Assembly (NCBI GenBank): GCA_963932465.1
Contig: OZ010795.1
Span: 519,627,451 to 519,691,450, forward strand
Direction of reading: 5' to 3'
Length of the DNA: 64,000 nt
From: Maratus speciosus
Lineage: Eukaryota; Arthropoda; Arachnida; Araneae; Salticidae
Shown: piece by piece, positions 1-11,105 of the stretch
Position numbering within the stretch: the first letter of the stretch is position 1
Layout: every line of letters begins with the position of its first letter
Notes under the pieces: generated by a model
What the model was told of the DNA's origin: nothing
The model's database searches: none
The model's input: only the letters and a program-made list of their open reading frames with translations
Position numbers and translations under genes: made by a program

Positions 1-641
1 TGTTATATTTGCTGCTTCACATATCAGTGAATGAACTTTTAGCAACCTTTTTTTTTTTTCTTTTTTTGAAAGACTTTGTGTACCTTTTGTCAGAAAAATG
101 TAACCCGTTATTATTTTATTTTGTTTCTCATTATTTGAAGTTATATGCATGTTGTATATGTATATAGTTTAGAAAATATTGGCTCAATGTCAAAATTATT
201 AAATTTCTCCATCTTACCAATATTTTCTTTTGGGTGAGGCCGGAGTAATATGTTGTGGTTACTTAGAACCACTGCCATATTTTTATTTAATTTCATTTAG
301 AAAATATTTTTATTAATCTTGTATTCATTTAATTTTAATATTCGCATTCCAAAATTATTTTAATTCCCTTTTTTTTCAACCTTCCCCTGTAAGCATTTCT
401 TTCTGGCATAGCATTTCATTCATTTTAAAATCATAAACGTCGTTTTGAAATCTGTCCTTCCTGTAAAAGAATTATCTGGAAAGTTCCATATATTTCTATT
501 TGTGAAGTCATATCCTTGTGTAGCTCCGCCCCTTAGCCAATAATATTTAAATCAGTTTAATTCGTAATTTCAAAATTCGTAACTCTTTACTACTGTTTGG
601 CATCTTATCTCAGTGAAATCTATCAAATTTCCTTTTTTTAA
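1..641. other. AT-rich, no gene seen
   Basis: Unremarkable AT-rich sequence with short T runs. No open frame of useful length, RNA gene or repeat boundary was recognised before the element that starts near 642. Confidence 0.6.
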
Positions 642-774
642 AGCAGTTTTAGGTAGATTTCGTAAGAAATACTACCTATTGCAGTCGTTACCATGGTGCG
701 ACTTTTGAAAAATTCCTTCATAACTTTTCATTATAGGACTCCAGGGACCCAAAACCACCCCCACCTAAAAAGTT

Positions 775-807
<33 letters not shown>

Positions 808-1590
808 GTACTAAATTTTGTCCGCACGATAAAAGTCGCAACTATGCACGAATCATCTTCAAACTCGCCAACAACTTTCATATGGCTAATATCTCGGCGG
901 GGATTGAAAATGGGCGAAATCGGCCCAAGAGGGTGGAAATGGGGAGGGTTCAAAATTTTGAATACTGTCTTAACATGATTCTGATAAAACCAGCTCTTAC
1001 ACAACAATGGCAGGAAAAAAATAAAAGTTTTTCGTTATAGCAGTTGCCAACAATAAAAAAAAAAAAAACAAATAATAAAAATCTCACCACAACAATTACT
1101 TTTCTTTTGCAAAATTTTCACGTGTAAAATTAAATAGTTTGACAAATTGAAAACAAATTGAATATTACGTCATAAGTTTCCTAGAGCAAGATTTCAGCAT
1201 GAAAACTCAAAATAAATAGTTTGACGAATTAAAAAAATATGTATATTGCGTCATATTGGAAATATTATGGACCTCAGCAGGCGAATATGTAACGCCATGT
1301 AAGTTTGAAGAAACGTATTAAAACATGATAAAAACCCGACTATGGAAATATTAACATATTTTAACACTTTAAGGTTCTCTGAATTATTTGTAGCCATTTT
1401 TTAAACCTATTCCATATATATGTGTGTGTGTATTCGTGTATATTACAATTTTCACAAAAAGTTTAGCTCCCTACAGCTCGCTCTTTGTGAAGAAACTGGG
1501 TTTTATCTCTAATCTTGATTTAAGTTTTGTTGGAGAATTTAGTACTTAACATCGAAATCTACCTCCGCCTGTAGGCCCGAGCCGCAGGGA
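642..1590 (-). mobile_element. AGGTAG-family tandem-repeat element, minus orientation
   Basis: Read on the minus strand, the left end is a GC-rich block at about 1560-1590 followed by AGGTAGATTTCGATG (about 1551-1565). The right end is a hairpin at 650-678 whose arms contain TAGGTAG and CTACCTA. A (TA)n/(GTAT)n microsatellite at about 775-810 lies inside the right end, as in the copies at 24848-25858, 26983-29490 and 54090-56590. The text next to the left end, including TTAAGTACTAA, matches 24860-24900 in inverse orientation, which supports both as copies of one subfamily. There is no coding capacity. By architecture this looks like a non-autonomous Helitron-like (DINE/Helentron) element; that class is inference. 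Confidence 0.6.
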
Positions 1591-1594
1591 TTTT

Positions 1595-1850
1595 TTATAT
1601 ACTTTAGCATTACATTTTATGCCAATGCCGGGCGCCTGTCGTTCCGCCAAAGTTGGCGTGTTTCAAGGATTATAGCAAACCCCTTTACTCCTCTTCTCGA
1701 GAGCTCGTGCGCAATCAGTGCAGTTGAGTTGGGATTTAAATGCAGAATGGCTGCTTTTGCCGTTCTGCGAAGAATTATGTTCGCACCTGCTTGAGTGCTC
1801 TGTCAACGAACGCAGAGAATGGGTGGATGCCTCTTCCCCTTCTACAAAAA
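1595..1850. other. GC-richer block of unknown nature
   Basis: This stretch is clearly richer in G+C than its surroundings and contains an arthropod initiator-like TCAGT at about 1717. No reading frame follows. It could be an LTR fragment, a promoter or part of an older repeat. I cannot assign it. Confidence 0.3.
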
Positions 1851-2879
1851 AATAATAAACGGATTTCGTATCTACAGTAAGAAATATTAAAAGTGCAAGA
1901 ATATTTCGGCTGCATAGTTTCGTCTTTTTTTTCTGGCGAGATTCTTTGATCAGTTACTTCTGATTCTTCGGTAAAATGTGGATAAAAATTCTGTTGACGG
2001 TACTATTATTATTTTTATTCAAGTGTTGCTTTTATTTCGAGTCGTAGAATTGTGATGCTAAAAAAATCATCTAAATGCCTGTGCCTCCACACTCCCCAAG
2101 GAAAAAAATCATTTTATTTTCTTTAGTAAGAACGTAGATTGTATGTGTCCATCATAAAAAAAGTACATCTAAAAGAATAAGAGATGTACTCTATGATAAT
2201 GCGCTATGTTCTGCAAGAAAAATTGCTTCATAAATAAAAAATTTTCAAGGAAGATTTGTCTTCTGTTTATTTCCTTTCTGCAAATGTCTCCATCATTTTC
2301 TGTTCTTTCGGGTCAATGCAGGTAATGCTTTTACCTTTTACTTTTTTATTCTCAATTACCAAATGTATGATAAGTAAATTCAGTTATTTTTTTAATTAAT
2401 GGCTGTCATGTCACAGCTTTCTTTCCTGGTACCGTGAACCTTTAGAAACCTTTATGACATGACAGTTATTAAGTTATATTTTGATATGAAAATTTGTTTA
2501 GTGTATTATTATTGAAATATTTGATATTTAGGAAAAGTGACTTCCTTAAATTTTTATACAATCTTTCAAAAAAAAAAAAAAAAAAAAAAAAAAATAGAAA
2601 GAATTCATGGAATATTTACAGTTTATTATTAAGGAAAAATGATTGCTTATGATATTATTTACAAAAAAAGATGAGTTAAGAATAATTTTCTTACTTATAA
2701 GTAAATGATTGATCTATTGATGCCATTGTGTTTTGATAATATTTCGAGAACAATTATTACATTATTCTGTTGAATTCACATTATTTTTAAAAGGTGACTT
2801 CATATGAGATTAATTTTTTTTTTACTTCACCACATTATTTTAAAATTTATTCGGATTTGTTTTGAAATTTGTTCAACAT
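1851..2879. other. AT-rich, poly-A run and one inverted repeat
   Basis: Apart from the inverted repeat at 2396-2472 and an A run at 2568-2594, nothing was recognised here. There is no coding signal. Confidence 0.5.
2396..2472. repeat. Short inverted repeat with TTAA-like ends
   Basis: The arms CTGTCATGTCA (2403-2413) and TGACATGACAG (2455-2465) are perfect inverse copies. Each is extended outward to TTAAT with two mismatches, giving 18-nt arms around a 41-nt middle. The outer TTAA on both sides could be the target duplication of a tiny piggyBac-type MITE. A hairpin RNA is an alternative that I cannot support. Confidence 0.5.
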
Positions 2880-3361
2880 TGTTTTGAAATTTATCACCAT
2901 GCCTCCAAAAGCAAATTTAAACCTTTGTCATCGCTATTACTGTGCTCCCTTCCGGAAGATTTTTTTTCAAATTCAGGAAGGCTTTTCTTGCCACATCCAG
3001 AAATACGCACAAGAAATTCGTTTCAATTCTATGCATAACTTCATACACTTTTCGATGGTACAATAATGAGAATCGTACAGACATCGCAATTATAGTGCCA
3101 CCTTCCGGCAAAATTTTTCCAAATTCAGGAAGGACCTTCGTCCCATGACCAAAAACAAACATAAACAATTTGTTTTAATTCTATGTATAACTTCATACAC
3201 TTTTTGATGGTACAATGGCGACAGACAGACGGACACACGGACAGACAGACATTTTCTTTAAACGTGTTTTTTGGGATGTTTGACCTCCAAAACGTTGAAA
3301 ATCGGAAGTCGAAAAAAATTTCGATTACAATACTTTCTTCTATTGAAGATAGAAGAAAGTA
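2880..3361 (+). mobile_element. ACTTTCTTC-family tandem-repeat element, right part
   Basis: Two diverged direct units of about 155 bp (about 2900-3060 and 3061-3212) share text around CTTCCGG, CAAATTCAGGAAGG and AACTTCATACACTTTT. They are followed by a (GACA)n microsatellite at about 3218-3250, a tail of about 80 bp, and a terminal hairpin with 13-bp perfect arms at 3331-3343 and 3349-3361 (loop of 5). The tail and hairpin closely match 47800-47917, the right end of the larger copy at 46863-47917. No matching left-end motif was found, so the left side is probably truncated. The short frames here are not genes. Confidence 0.65.
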
Positions 3362-3967
3362 AACATATTCTTTGGTTTAAAATGCCGCTGCAAAATGAAC
3401 AATAGTTCGTAGGCTATGTAATCGCGCTTTACGAAGAGAACTAATCTAATTCGATCTATTCAATTATAGAGACATTAATGTATATATATATATATATATT
3501 AATAATTTTACATGTAAAATATATGACACAATTAACAAAAAAAGAAAGAAAATTCGAAGTTTACGCGTGACTGAGAAAAAGGTACAAAATGAATTGCATA
3601 CATTAAGAAAGGTATGTTCACCGCTTATTACATAAAAATTCACATTTATGTTTTAAAAGAAAGTCAAACCCGGCCAAGAATTACCGCAAAATCTTTAATA
3701 ATCTGTATACGAATTGAAAACAAAATTATAAAATTTAATTTAAAGTTAATAATAATAAAGGAAAAATACATGATGTCCTCCGCCTAATCCGACAACATTT
3801 TGTTTGCACAAGACTATCTGCAGATTGTTGTATAAAAACTATTTGCAGGAGGTAAAGGGAAATATGTAGCTGCAATTGATGTAGCAGGGATATATATATC
3901 TTATTACACAATCTCCATTGCGTTAATTTCTATCAACGTAAACCTATCAGCCTTACCTTTAAAGGTA

Positions 3968-4010
<43 letters not shown>

Positions 4011-4259
4011 GAGAAATGAAAATGGAGTAGAGGCAATTCCATTTAAATGCATCCCAATCCGGTGCCCCAACGTGTGTGCTATAAATTACCGTGCATTTGG
4101 GAAATCTTCTCTAAACGAAGCCTCTACAATTCCATCAGAATATGCTGCAAAAAGGGGTGAGCGACCGAAGCGAGATGGGTCCGCGTAGATGAGAATTCAC
4201 AGGAGTTGGAGAGCGTTAGCGGGCAGGGGGCGGAGCCTCCTGGTTCAGTTATATTTTTT
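3362..4259. other. AT-rich with (TA)n and a 37-nt T run
   Basis: It holds a (TA)n microsatellite at about 3479-3500, a T run at 3970-4006 and a GC-richer stretch at about 4040-4240. No gene was recognised. Confidence 0.5.
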
Positions 4260-4560
4260 TCAAAATAGCACGTATTTTAATTACATTTTCTTTTAGTTGT
4301 TATGGGAAAATGTCAACAAAAAATATAATAATCTACTATTTTTTCCTTTACTTTCTTCAGAGATGTTGTATTTCAGTTGCCGACGTTACAGAAATGACGT
4401 TTAAAACTTCAAAATAATTAATATCTCAAAAAGAAACTGAGATGCAGTTTTCAAACAAATTGCATGTAAAATTGCTTTTTTCCCTATACGACGTTATAAA
4501 AATTGAAAATGTGCGATGCTTAGAAATTTAAAAAAAATGCAGTAGAGATTTTCCGTATTT
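4260..4560 (-). mobile_element. Helitron-A internal fragment
   Basis: Phrases such as AATTAATATCTCAAAAA, CAAACAAATTGCATGTAAAA and AATGTGCGATGCTTAGAAA match the non-autonomous Helitron at 12540-12901 and, inverted, at 59690-60050. The 5' terminal motif is missing, so this is a truncated internal piece. Confidence 0.55.
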
Positions 4561-5087
4561 AACCATACAATGATACATCTGATTTGTTTTACGGCTGGCT
4601 TATATAACGGAACGTTATTTTTCAGAGACGACACTTTAATTGCTGCTCGAAAGAAACAGCATATCGGGGACTAACAAGATTTTAGGAGATCGCCTGTGTT
4701 TATAAGCCTGCGGAGTATGGATGGGGGTTGGTAACCGTATCTCGTAGAAGAAAGGGACTCTTGTCATTTAACAAATATCTAGAAATAATAATCTATACTA
4801 GAACATAAATACTGGAGCAGGAAATAATAATTTTCATTTTAAAAATTGCTTTTACCCGACTTTTATCAAAGAAGGTGTGTTAAGTGTTTGAGAATGGGCA
4901 ATGTAAGATCTCTTATTTACTGATAAAATGGGAACGGATTAATAGATATTAAAAGTTATCGTACTAATTACTCTTCACTTTTCGAGTGTCACAGCCATTG
5001 TTATATAGTCTATGTTTCTTGGGGTAAGCGGATACCTTCAAAAGACTGAAAAATAGATGTACGCTTGAAAAAATATACTTTCGTAAA

Positions 5088-5165
5088 CTCAACAGTTATG
5101 CGTGGCTTAGCGGTAGCATCTCCAGCATCCATTCGCATAGTTCTGGGATCGAAATCAGCAGATTC
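5088..5165 (+). repeat. tRNA-like sequence (probable tRNA-derived SINE head)
   Basis: An A-box-like TGGCTTAGCGGTAGC (about 5103) is followed at tRNA spacing by a B-box-like GGGATCGAAATC (about 5145). Acceptor and T stems pair poorly, so this is not a working tRNA. A tRNA-derived SINE or decayed tRNA fits best. Confidence 0.45.
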
Positions 5166-5921
5166 CTTTGTCACCAAAATATTGGGAGTTCCTATAAAAG
5201 ATTTCATATTTGTTTATTTCTATTCCAACACAGTAAAAAAGACAAATATTTCTTGTAATATGAAAATAGAACATATTTACAAACAAAATATACAATAACG
5301 CCTTCTAAGTTACCCACGATCCGAAAAACGTTTTTTTACATTAGAAATCTCAAAGTTCAATATATTTCCTGAGAAAGAAGCCTCAATTGATAACTTCATA
5401 ATTTATTATCTGAATTACATGTTACTGATTATATATGTGAAAAAAGTTTAATGTTTCAATAACTTGAAATGTTTAAGTTAAACTTCAGTTATAAATAGCA
5501 TATGTTTTATGAGTTAGGCCGATATAAGATTGATTATTTATTGAAATTATTTTTTATAACTTCTATATAAAAGTTCTTTTAAACGTCTTCATTCGTCGAA
5601 TTCGACGGGTTCCGACTCGTAGCTTCTTAAATTAACATACATTTGTCTTTTTTTATATGATAGATTTATGAGTTTCGAGAAAACTCTTTCGCTGTTCCAG
5701 AAAGGGTTTCTGTAACATTTGATAGCATTATAAAAACTCAATTTTCTTCTGTCGGAACGTGTTTCACATATGTTATGTAGCACGGAAGCACACTTGGTTT
5801 AAATATATTTGTGCAATCAAATCAACTTCTTTATCTCATCCTTCATGTATTCAAGTTATCAAAATATTACAGTTATTGATCGCTAATCATAATATGTTAA
5901 GAAAGAAATAATAAAATAAAA
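5166..5921. other. AT-rich, no gene seen
   Basis: No recognisable element or coding sequence. The short frames on both strands lack any family signal. Confidence 0.5.
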
Positions 5922-5923
5922 TA

Positions 5924-6588
5924 CAGTAGAACCTCTTTTATCCGAAACTCTTTTAACCGAAATCCATTTTAAAGCTTTTTTTTTTTTTTTTTTTTTTTTT
6001 GGCATCACATTCTTTGTGTGGAAAATCTATTTTGAAAGTTTTTTTTTCTTTTTTTTACTATCATATTCTTTGTGTGCTAGCGGTCCGTTCTGAACTACGA
6101 GTATATATAAATATTTTCGATCCCCTTTCTTAGAATTCCTTTGAATTTAACTCGAGCTCCTGTAAAGTGCATAGTGGAACGAAGAAAATGAACAAATTAG
6201 CAATTCTAAAGCTTTTGAATGTTTTGCAAAAGGTTGGGCATGACTGGAGCAGCAGAAAGACTGTGATACTGCTGAACAAATAATATTAAAAAACTCCGTG
6301 ATAGAGCTTCAAAGCAAAGGCAATCGAAACTGCGACAAACAAAACATTTTTTACAAACTCTTGTGATATATGTAAAAGGTACTTAGTTTCAAAATTAAAA
6401 TTCAGGTAATTTATTCTTGTTTTCATTTTGCGATTGCTTTATTTTTATTAAGTACTACCCTATTAAGCACTCGTATTACCATAATAAGAAATAGTGCACA
6501 TATTTGCTCTTAATCTTAAAATCGAAGCATTCTCGATTATCCGAAAGATTTTCGGTCCCAATTATTTCGGATAATCGAGGTTCTACTG
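5924..6588. mobile_element. pogo/Tigger-type MITE with TA target duplication
   Basis: The left end CAGTAGAACCTCTTTTATCC and the right end, inverted CAGTAGAACCTCGATTATCC, form terminal inverted repeats of about 25 bp. Both are flanked by TA (5922-5923 and 6589-6590). These ends are typical of pogo/Tigger elements. The 665-bp interior has T runs (about 5978-6000) and no transposase frame, so it is non-autonomous. Related but boundary-less text occurs near 24432-24480 and 26008-26100. Confidence 0.85.
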
Positions 6589-6789
6589 TAATTGCAGAAA
6601 TTAAGACAGAAACATAAAATTGTATCTCTTTAAATATTAAGATAATTTATTTTTAGCAGTAAAACGGAATCTTTTTGCTTTTCATTTGTTTTCGTTCAAT
6701 GTATAGTAAATGAAGTAACGTCTTTCAAATGAAAATTAAATTTCAAAGTAATTGCTAAAGAGGCGCAAAGGTCAAGATAGTGAAAAAGA

Positions 6790-6860
6790 TTCCATGCCTG
6801 GACTCGAACCCGGGTCATCAGTAAAGCGCACTGGCGTTCTACCTACTAAACCACTAGGAA
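6790..6860 (-). repeat. tRNA-like sequence, 71 nt (tRNA pseudogene or SINE head)
   Basis: On the minus strand a cloverleaf can be drawn. It has a D arm with an A box (GGTTTAGTAGGTAGA), an anticodon arm with 4 of 5 pairs, and a T arm with the B box GGGTTCGAGTCC and 4 of 5 stem pairs. The acceptor pairs only about 4 of 7, and the base before the anticodon position is C rather than the universal T. I therefore call it a decayed tRNA or tRNA-derived SINE head rather than a functional gene. Confidence 0.6.
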
Positions 6861-6869
6861 CGATACCCA

Positions 6870-8166
6870 GCCTGGAAACCTTCTCACTATTATATATTGG
6901 CAAGGCTACAAAGGCAGCACAAGATGGAATATTAATCGTGAACCACCGACTTGGGGCAAACACGAAACTATATACCACAACTATCGTGGTATGTTTCTCT
7001 CTGGAATAATTTCCATGTATTAGATGTAACATCGTTCGCATTGTTCCGCTGACAAGTGAATTTTTTATTACAAATAATTTTTTACTTGTTTATTAAATGT
7101 ATTTTGAACAGTTTACACAAAATGTAGGCTAATCTTCTAAATTAGCTTGTTTTGCGCAGAAAACAACGTTTTTCACTCTCTCTCTCTCTTTCTCTGGGTG
7201 TGTGTGGGAGTGCAATGGCTAGGGAAATTTACTAAATATAAGGGGCTGAAAATTTGCATGAAGGTAGCCCAAGGTCTGCCATTGTTCACCTGGGGCTCAT
7301 ATTTTTAATATTTTGAATATCTAGAAATATTGATTAGAAATCACAAACTGCAGAAAATTATTTATAGAGTGTAAAAATATATGATTTATGAAAATATATA
7401 CATTGTCTCACTGTGCACCCCTTGTGGTACACAGTGAGATAATTTTCGATACTCTGTTATGCTGCTTCTGTGCTTTTATAAATAACTTTTTAAAAACCAT
7501 TTATACATCAATATGTAGCGTATTTGTGTAGCTTAAAGATGTAGCAAAAAAATTCAAATAACATTCTATATTTATCCAAAATCAAACACGAGTGTTATAT
7601 ATCTTATCTGTTAATAAATAGATAACATACATTTAAGAAAATGCATTTAATTAATTAAAATCTATTTCGCTATAGTTAAAATTTTCTTTTTTATTCACAG
7701 TTGTAAGATTTTTTTTTTTCTAAATAAACACTTCTAATATTCGGGAGAATATCTATTTTGTAAATTATTTATAACGGTTAACAAGTGCACAAATTCTTCT
7801 TTTTTTTCAACTTCATTTGTATCTGAAAACGAAATTCTAATACATTTTCTCAAAAGATTAAAAAAATATGATATTTGTTCAAGAAACTTATAATAATGAA
7901 AAATATTGCAAATTATCAATACTATCAATCCTTTCCCTGAAACAAAGTCCAAAATTGAAATAAGCTTTTTTCTTTATTCATAAACTATCGTGCAAATGTT
8001 AATAAGCATTTTAAATGTATTATATTCTTTTAAAAAGCTGTAGCGATCATTGTATAGATTTTAAATGCAATTTCGTTTAATATTATGAGTAATTCAATGG
8101 CAGGAGATACTTTTGTCAGTAATATTCAATTTAAATTTTTCAGTATCAAAAAAATTATAAGAACCA
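6870..8166. other. AT-rich, hairpin and CT-rich tract
   Basis: It contains a (TC)n tract at about 7176-7196 and the hairpin at 7406-7439. No gene was recognised. Confidence 0.45.
7406..7439. repeat. Perfect 10-bp-arm hairpin
   Basis: TCTCACTGTG at 7406-7415 and CACAGTGAGA at 7430-7439 are perfect inverse copies around a 14-nt loop. It may be the terminal hairpin of an unrecognised element; no CTAG end lies nearby. Confidence 0.6.
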
Positions 8167-8225
8167 CTAGGGGGCTTTGCACCCTGAAGCTACCCTCGCA
8201 ACCCCCGTTCAGACACCGCAGAATC
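8167..8225 (-). mobile_element. Helitron-like 3' terminus
   Basis: Read on the minus strand, a GC-rich hairpin-like stretch (GGGTGCAAAGCCCC) runs straight into CTAG followed by T. That is the canonical 3' end of a Helitron. The body would extend to higher coordinates; its 5' end was not located. Confidence 0.5.
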
Positions 8226-8734
8226 TAAAAACACGCTAATCTGATGGGATTTAAAAATATTAGAGAAGATTGAATTATACTGAAAAAAGCTGTGCATATA
8301 TCCTTGTAAACGGGTTTCCATTCAATTCCCTTTAATTGCAAAAATTTAAGGACAAATCAGTTGCTGTTAAGACATCCAATTGTTGTTTTCGGTTTTGATT
8401 AAAGAGAATCGGTTAAACATTTGAAAAGAAGCTAAAATAAAATAAATTAAGTATACAGAGTCTTTGTCTCCCGGTATTTTAAAACAATCTCTATAACAAT
8501 AGGGCAAGTCATGTGACTATCATCAACAGTTCCAGGCGGACCACTTCGCTTTTTATATTCTTGGTGCCATTTTGGTACTTTAATGTTAGCCAGGCACAGG
8601 TGATAAATCGCCAAATATTATTCTATCGCGATCATTTCATCTATATTATAATAGTTCAAGTCATCAAATGCCATAAACAAATACGGTGAACGACCCTTCG
8701 CCGTTCATATGAAAGTTTGGCACAGATGTCATAT
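8226..8734. other. Probable Helitron body or AT-rich spacer
   Basis: No distinct repeat boundary or gene was recognised between the Helitron-like end and the inverted repeat that begins at about 8735. Confidence 0.3.
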
Positions 8735-8908
8735 ACGTCCCATATTGGCACGATTTTTTAACGACGCCAATTTGGAGAACGCATCAACAGCATAAACAAC
8801 AACATCCGGATTACCATATCAAGCAAAATAACGATACTTTGTCGTCAGTAAGTGCTCGTTCCATATATGACATTGGCGTCAGAAAAAAATCGCGCCAATA
8901 TGGGACCG
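8735..8908. repeat. Inverted repeat, about 37-bp arms
   Basis: The arms at about 8735-8771 and 8872-8908 are inverse copies with a few mismatches (shared CCCATATTGGC and GACGCCAAT). Similar words (GGCGCGA, AACGCCAATTTTGCG, CCAGTTACATAT) recur at 9140-9190 and 23170-23250. It therefore belongs to a dispersed non-coding family. Confidence 0.55.
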
Positions 8909-9201
8909 TAAGTTTTCCATTTTGATTAAAAAATCAATTTTTTTTTCGAATAAAACTACATAAAATTTGCCATGGTTGGAAAGAATTCTTGGTACTGTTA
9001 CGCTATCCGGATGCAAATCTCACCAATAGCTTTTTTCAACTCGCCAGTTATCATTTTTTTTTTCGAGTGGTAATATTTGGTCAGATGTCATATACGCACA
9101 GAAGGTTTTGCGTGCTTTTTTTCTTTTCTTTTTTTTTTTTTTTTTCGAAAATTTGGCGAAAACCTCGTTTTCAAATACCAGTTACATATGCATTTTTGGT
9201 A

Positions 9202-9487
9202 TTACTTAGTTATCCCGTCGACCAAAAATCTATCGCCAAACTATAAGATCAAATGCCAATAATGGTTGATCGTAAATGCACATTCACTTGACTTTAAGCA
9301 AGTTACACGTGTTTACGTCATCAAGTGATTTTTATTTTGACTTTTTATTTGTATATTTATTAATGTTATACTAATTTATTTGTTCTTTCGTTATTTAAAA
9401 TAAAAATTATGCCAATTTGTATAATTTGGCGAGTGTTTTGGCGATTTATATAATTTGGCGAAATTGGTCGACGGAATAACTAAGTAG
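9202..9487. mobile_element. Foldback MITE with TA flanks
   Basis: The ends TTACTTAGTTATCCCGTCG and inverted CTACTTAGTTATTCCGTCG form terminal inverted repeats of at least 22 bp. The arms continue as degenerate CGCCAAA-type text. The element is flanked by TA (9200-9201 and 9488-9489) and is 286 bp long with no coding capacity. Tc1/mariner superfamily is likely from the TA flanks; this is inference. Confidence 0.7.
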
Positions 9488-9489
9488 TA

Positions 9490-9965
9490 CCGTATTTTTT
9501 AATTATTTTCTATTATTTTCTAAAGGAAATATAAAAAAAATTAATAATTATAGAACAAATTAATTTATATAATTTATAAAAAGAAATAAAAGAAATATTT
9601 ATTATTAAAAAAACAGCAATAGCCGGATCACCATGTCAACCTTTTCTGAAATATGAAAAAGAATATTTGTTTGATTAAAATTTGAGTTGCCATCATTAGA
9701 AAAATGTATATAAAATTAGAAAAAAAAATAATTTTTCGAAAACTAATTCGAATTTAAAAATTCTAATACCATTTTTGAGATCTGCGGATCAATGCTGATT
9801 TTGTATTAATTTCATCGCAAAGTATTCCATATTTTAGGAGAAATCGCTTGAAACATGATCAGTTGTTTAATCAGTCGATTCATATATCCGTTTCATAAAT
9901 TCGTTTCATTTCAGTCGTTTCATATATCCGTTTCATAAATTCCCTTCATTAGGATGTTATATATA
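9490..9965. other. AT-rich, no gene seen
   Basis: There is a short direct repeat around TCATATATCCGTTTCATAAATTC at about 9880-9945. Otherwise nothing was recognised. Confidence 0.45.
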
Positions 9966-11105
9966 CTAGGGGATCGTACCCGGGCTTCCCGGGTTAAAGA
10001 ATATAGGTGAAAACATTTTTTTTAAATTGAAAAAATAATTTTTTATATGCAATAATTTTTTTAGATTGCCTACTTACATTAAAAAAGCATTTTTCATATA
10101 GAAAATACGAATTATACAATCAAATAAATTTTTGAAATTTATCTAAAGCGATATATTTTTATTAGCCGCATGCTAAGAGTTATTTGACCCAGATTTTGCT
10201 ACTTACGGCATCCTTTTATATTCTGATAATTTCAGAGCTTATACATGTCTGTTAAATTTGTGTTTTATTTATATTATTTTATTTATTTATTCATAGCGAA
10301 GCTTTTTTTTTTTTTTTAATGGATATTAGCCGTAAGAAAATGATGAACTCCTTATTTTGTTTTAAGGGCATACGGATTAATCTTTCGTAATCGAGATCAG
10401 CACGATATAGATATATTAAAAAATATTCCACGCTTTAAAATTGTTTTTAAAACCATAGACAATCAGTAAACTGAGATGAACTTTGCAAACAAATTCCATT
10501 TGAAAAAAAAATCCTATTTGGTGATCTAAAAATTTAAATTGTACGATTACAAATATGTTAGATTTGTGGGGTTTTTTTCCCAGTATTATTCTTTTATTTG
10601 TTTATAAAAGAAGTATTAATTTCGTTAATTTGTCTTTCACAAATATGTTACATTGGTGTTTTTTTTTAATATTATTCTTTTATTTATTTATAAAGGAAGT
10701 ATTAATTTCGTTATGCAAAAATAGTCAGAACCAAAGGCTGAAAAATGTTTGTTGCTTTATGTGCAAAATGTTTATTATTATTTTGCATTGAAAACGGCAC
10801 GTGATAAGTACTTTAAAAAAATCTATATAAACTTTATATAAACTTATATAAACTTTAAAAAAATCATGCTTAAAAATTATTTTAGAAAATATAATACATC
10901 AGTCTATTAAGATAAATTTTTAAACAAATTGCATTTGAAAATAAATTTTTTCCTTATGCGACGAAAATTGAAAATGTACGATGATCAAAAGATTAAAAAA
11001 TTGCAGTAGCGAAAATTTCAAGACCGAAATTTTATCGTGAAGGGTTGCCGTTCGCAAAATGACGTCAGCTTTACGCACAGATACGCTTGTTCTTTATAAT
11101 ATAGA
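9966..11105 (-). mobile_element. Non-autonomous Helitron (family A), complete
   Basis: On the minus strand the element begins TCTATATTATAAAG, preceded by A. It ends with the hairpin CCCGGG-AAG-CCCGGG, nine bases, then CTAG followed by T. This matches every canonical Helitron feature: 5' TC, 3' hairpin, CTRR end, insertion between A and T. The text just inside the 5' end (CTGTGCGTAAAGCTGACG) recurs at 12901, 59689 and 61089. A 90-bp internal direct duplication lies at 10549-10638 and 10639-10715. There is no open frame of note; mobility would depend on a RepHel protein in trans. Confidence 0.8.

Noticed and set aside
693..1040. 115-codon plus-strand frame
   Set aside because: It runs through the (TA)n/(GTAT)n microsatellite and the tail of a non-coding repeat element, producing a Tyr-Ile tract. 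It is not a gene.
2396..2472. microRNA precursor
   Set aside because: The outer arms pair well, but the 41-nt middle does not continue the stem. A tiny TTAA-type inverted repeat explains it better.
6790..6860. Functional tRNA gene
   Set aside because: The acceptor stem pairs only about 4 of 7, and the base before the anticodon position is not T.
6752..7041. 85- and 89-codon frames on opposite strands
   Set aside because: They cover the tRNA-like sequence. The translated text is a by-product of the tRNA arms.
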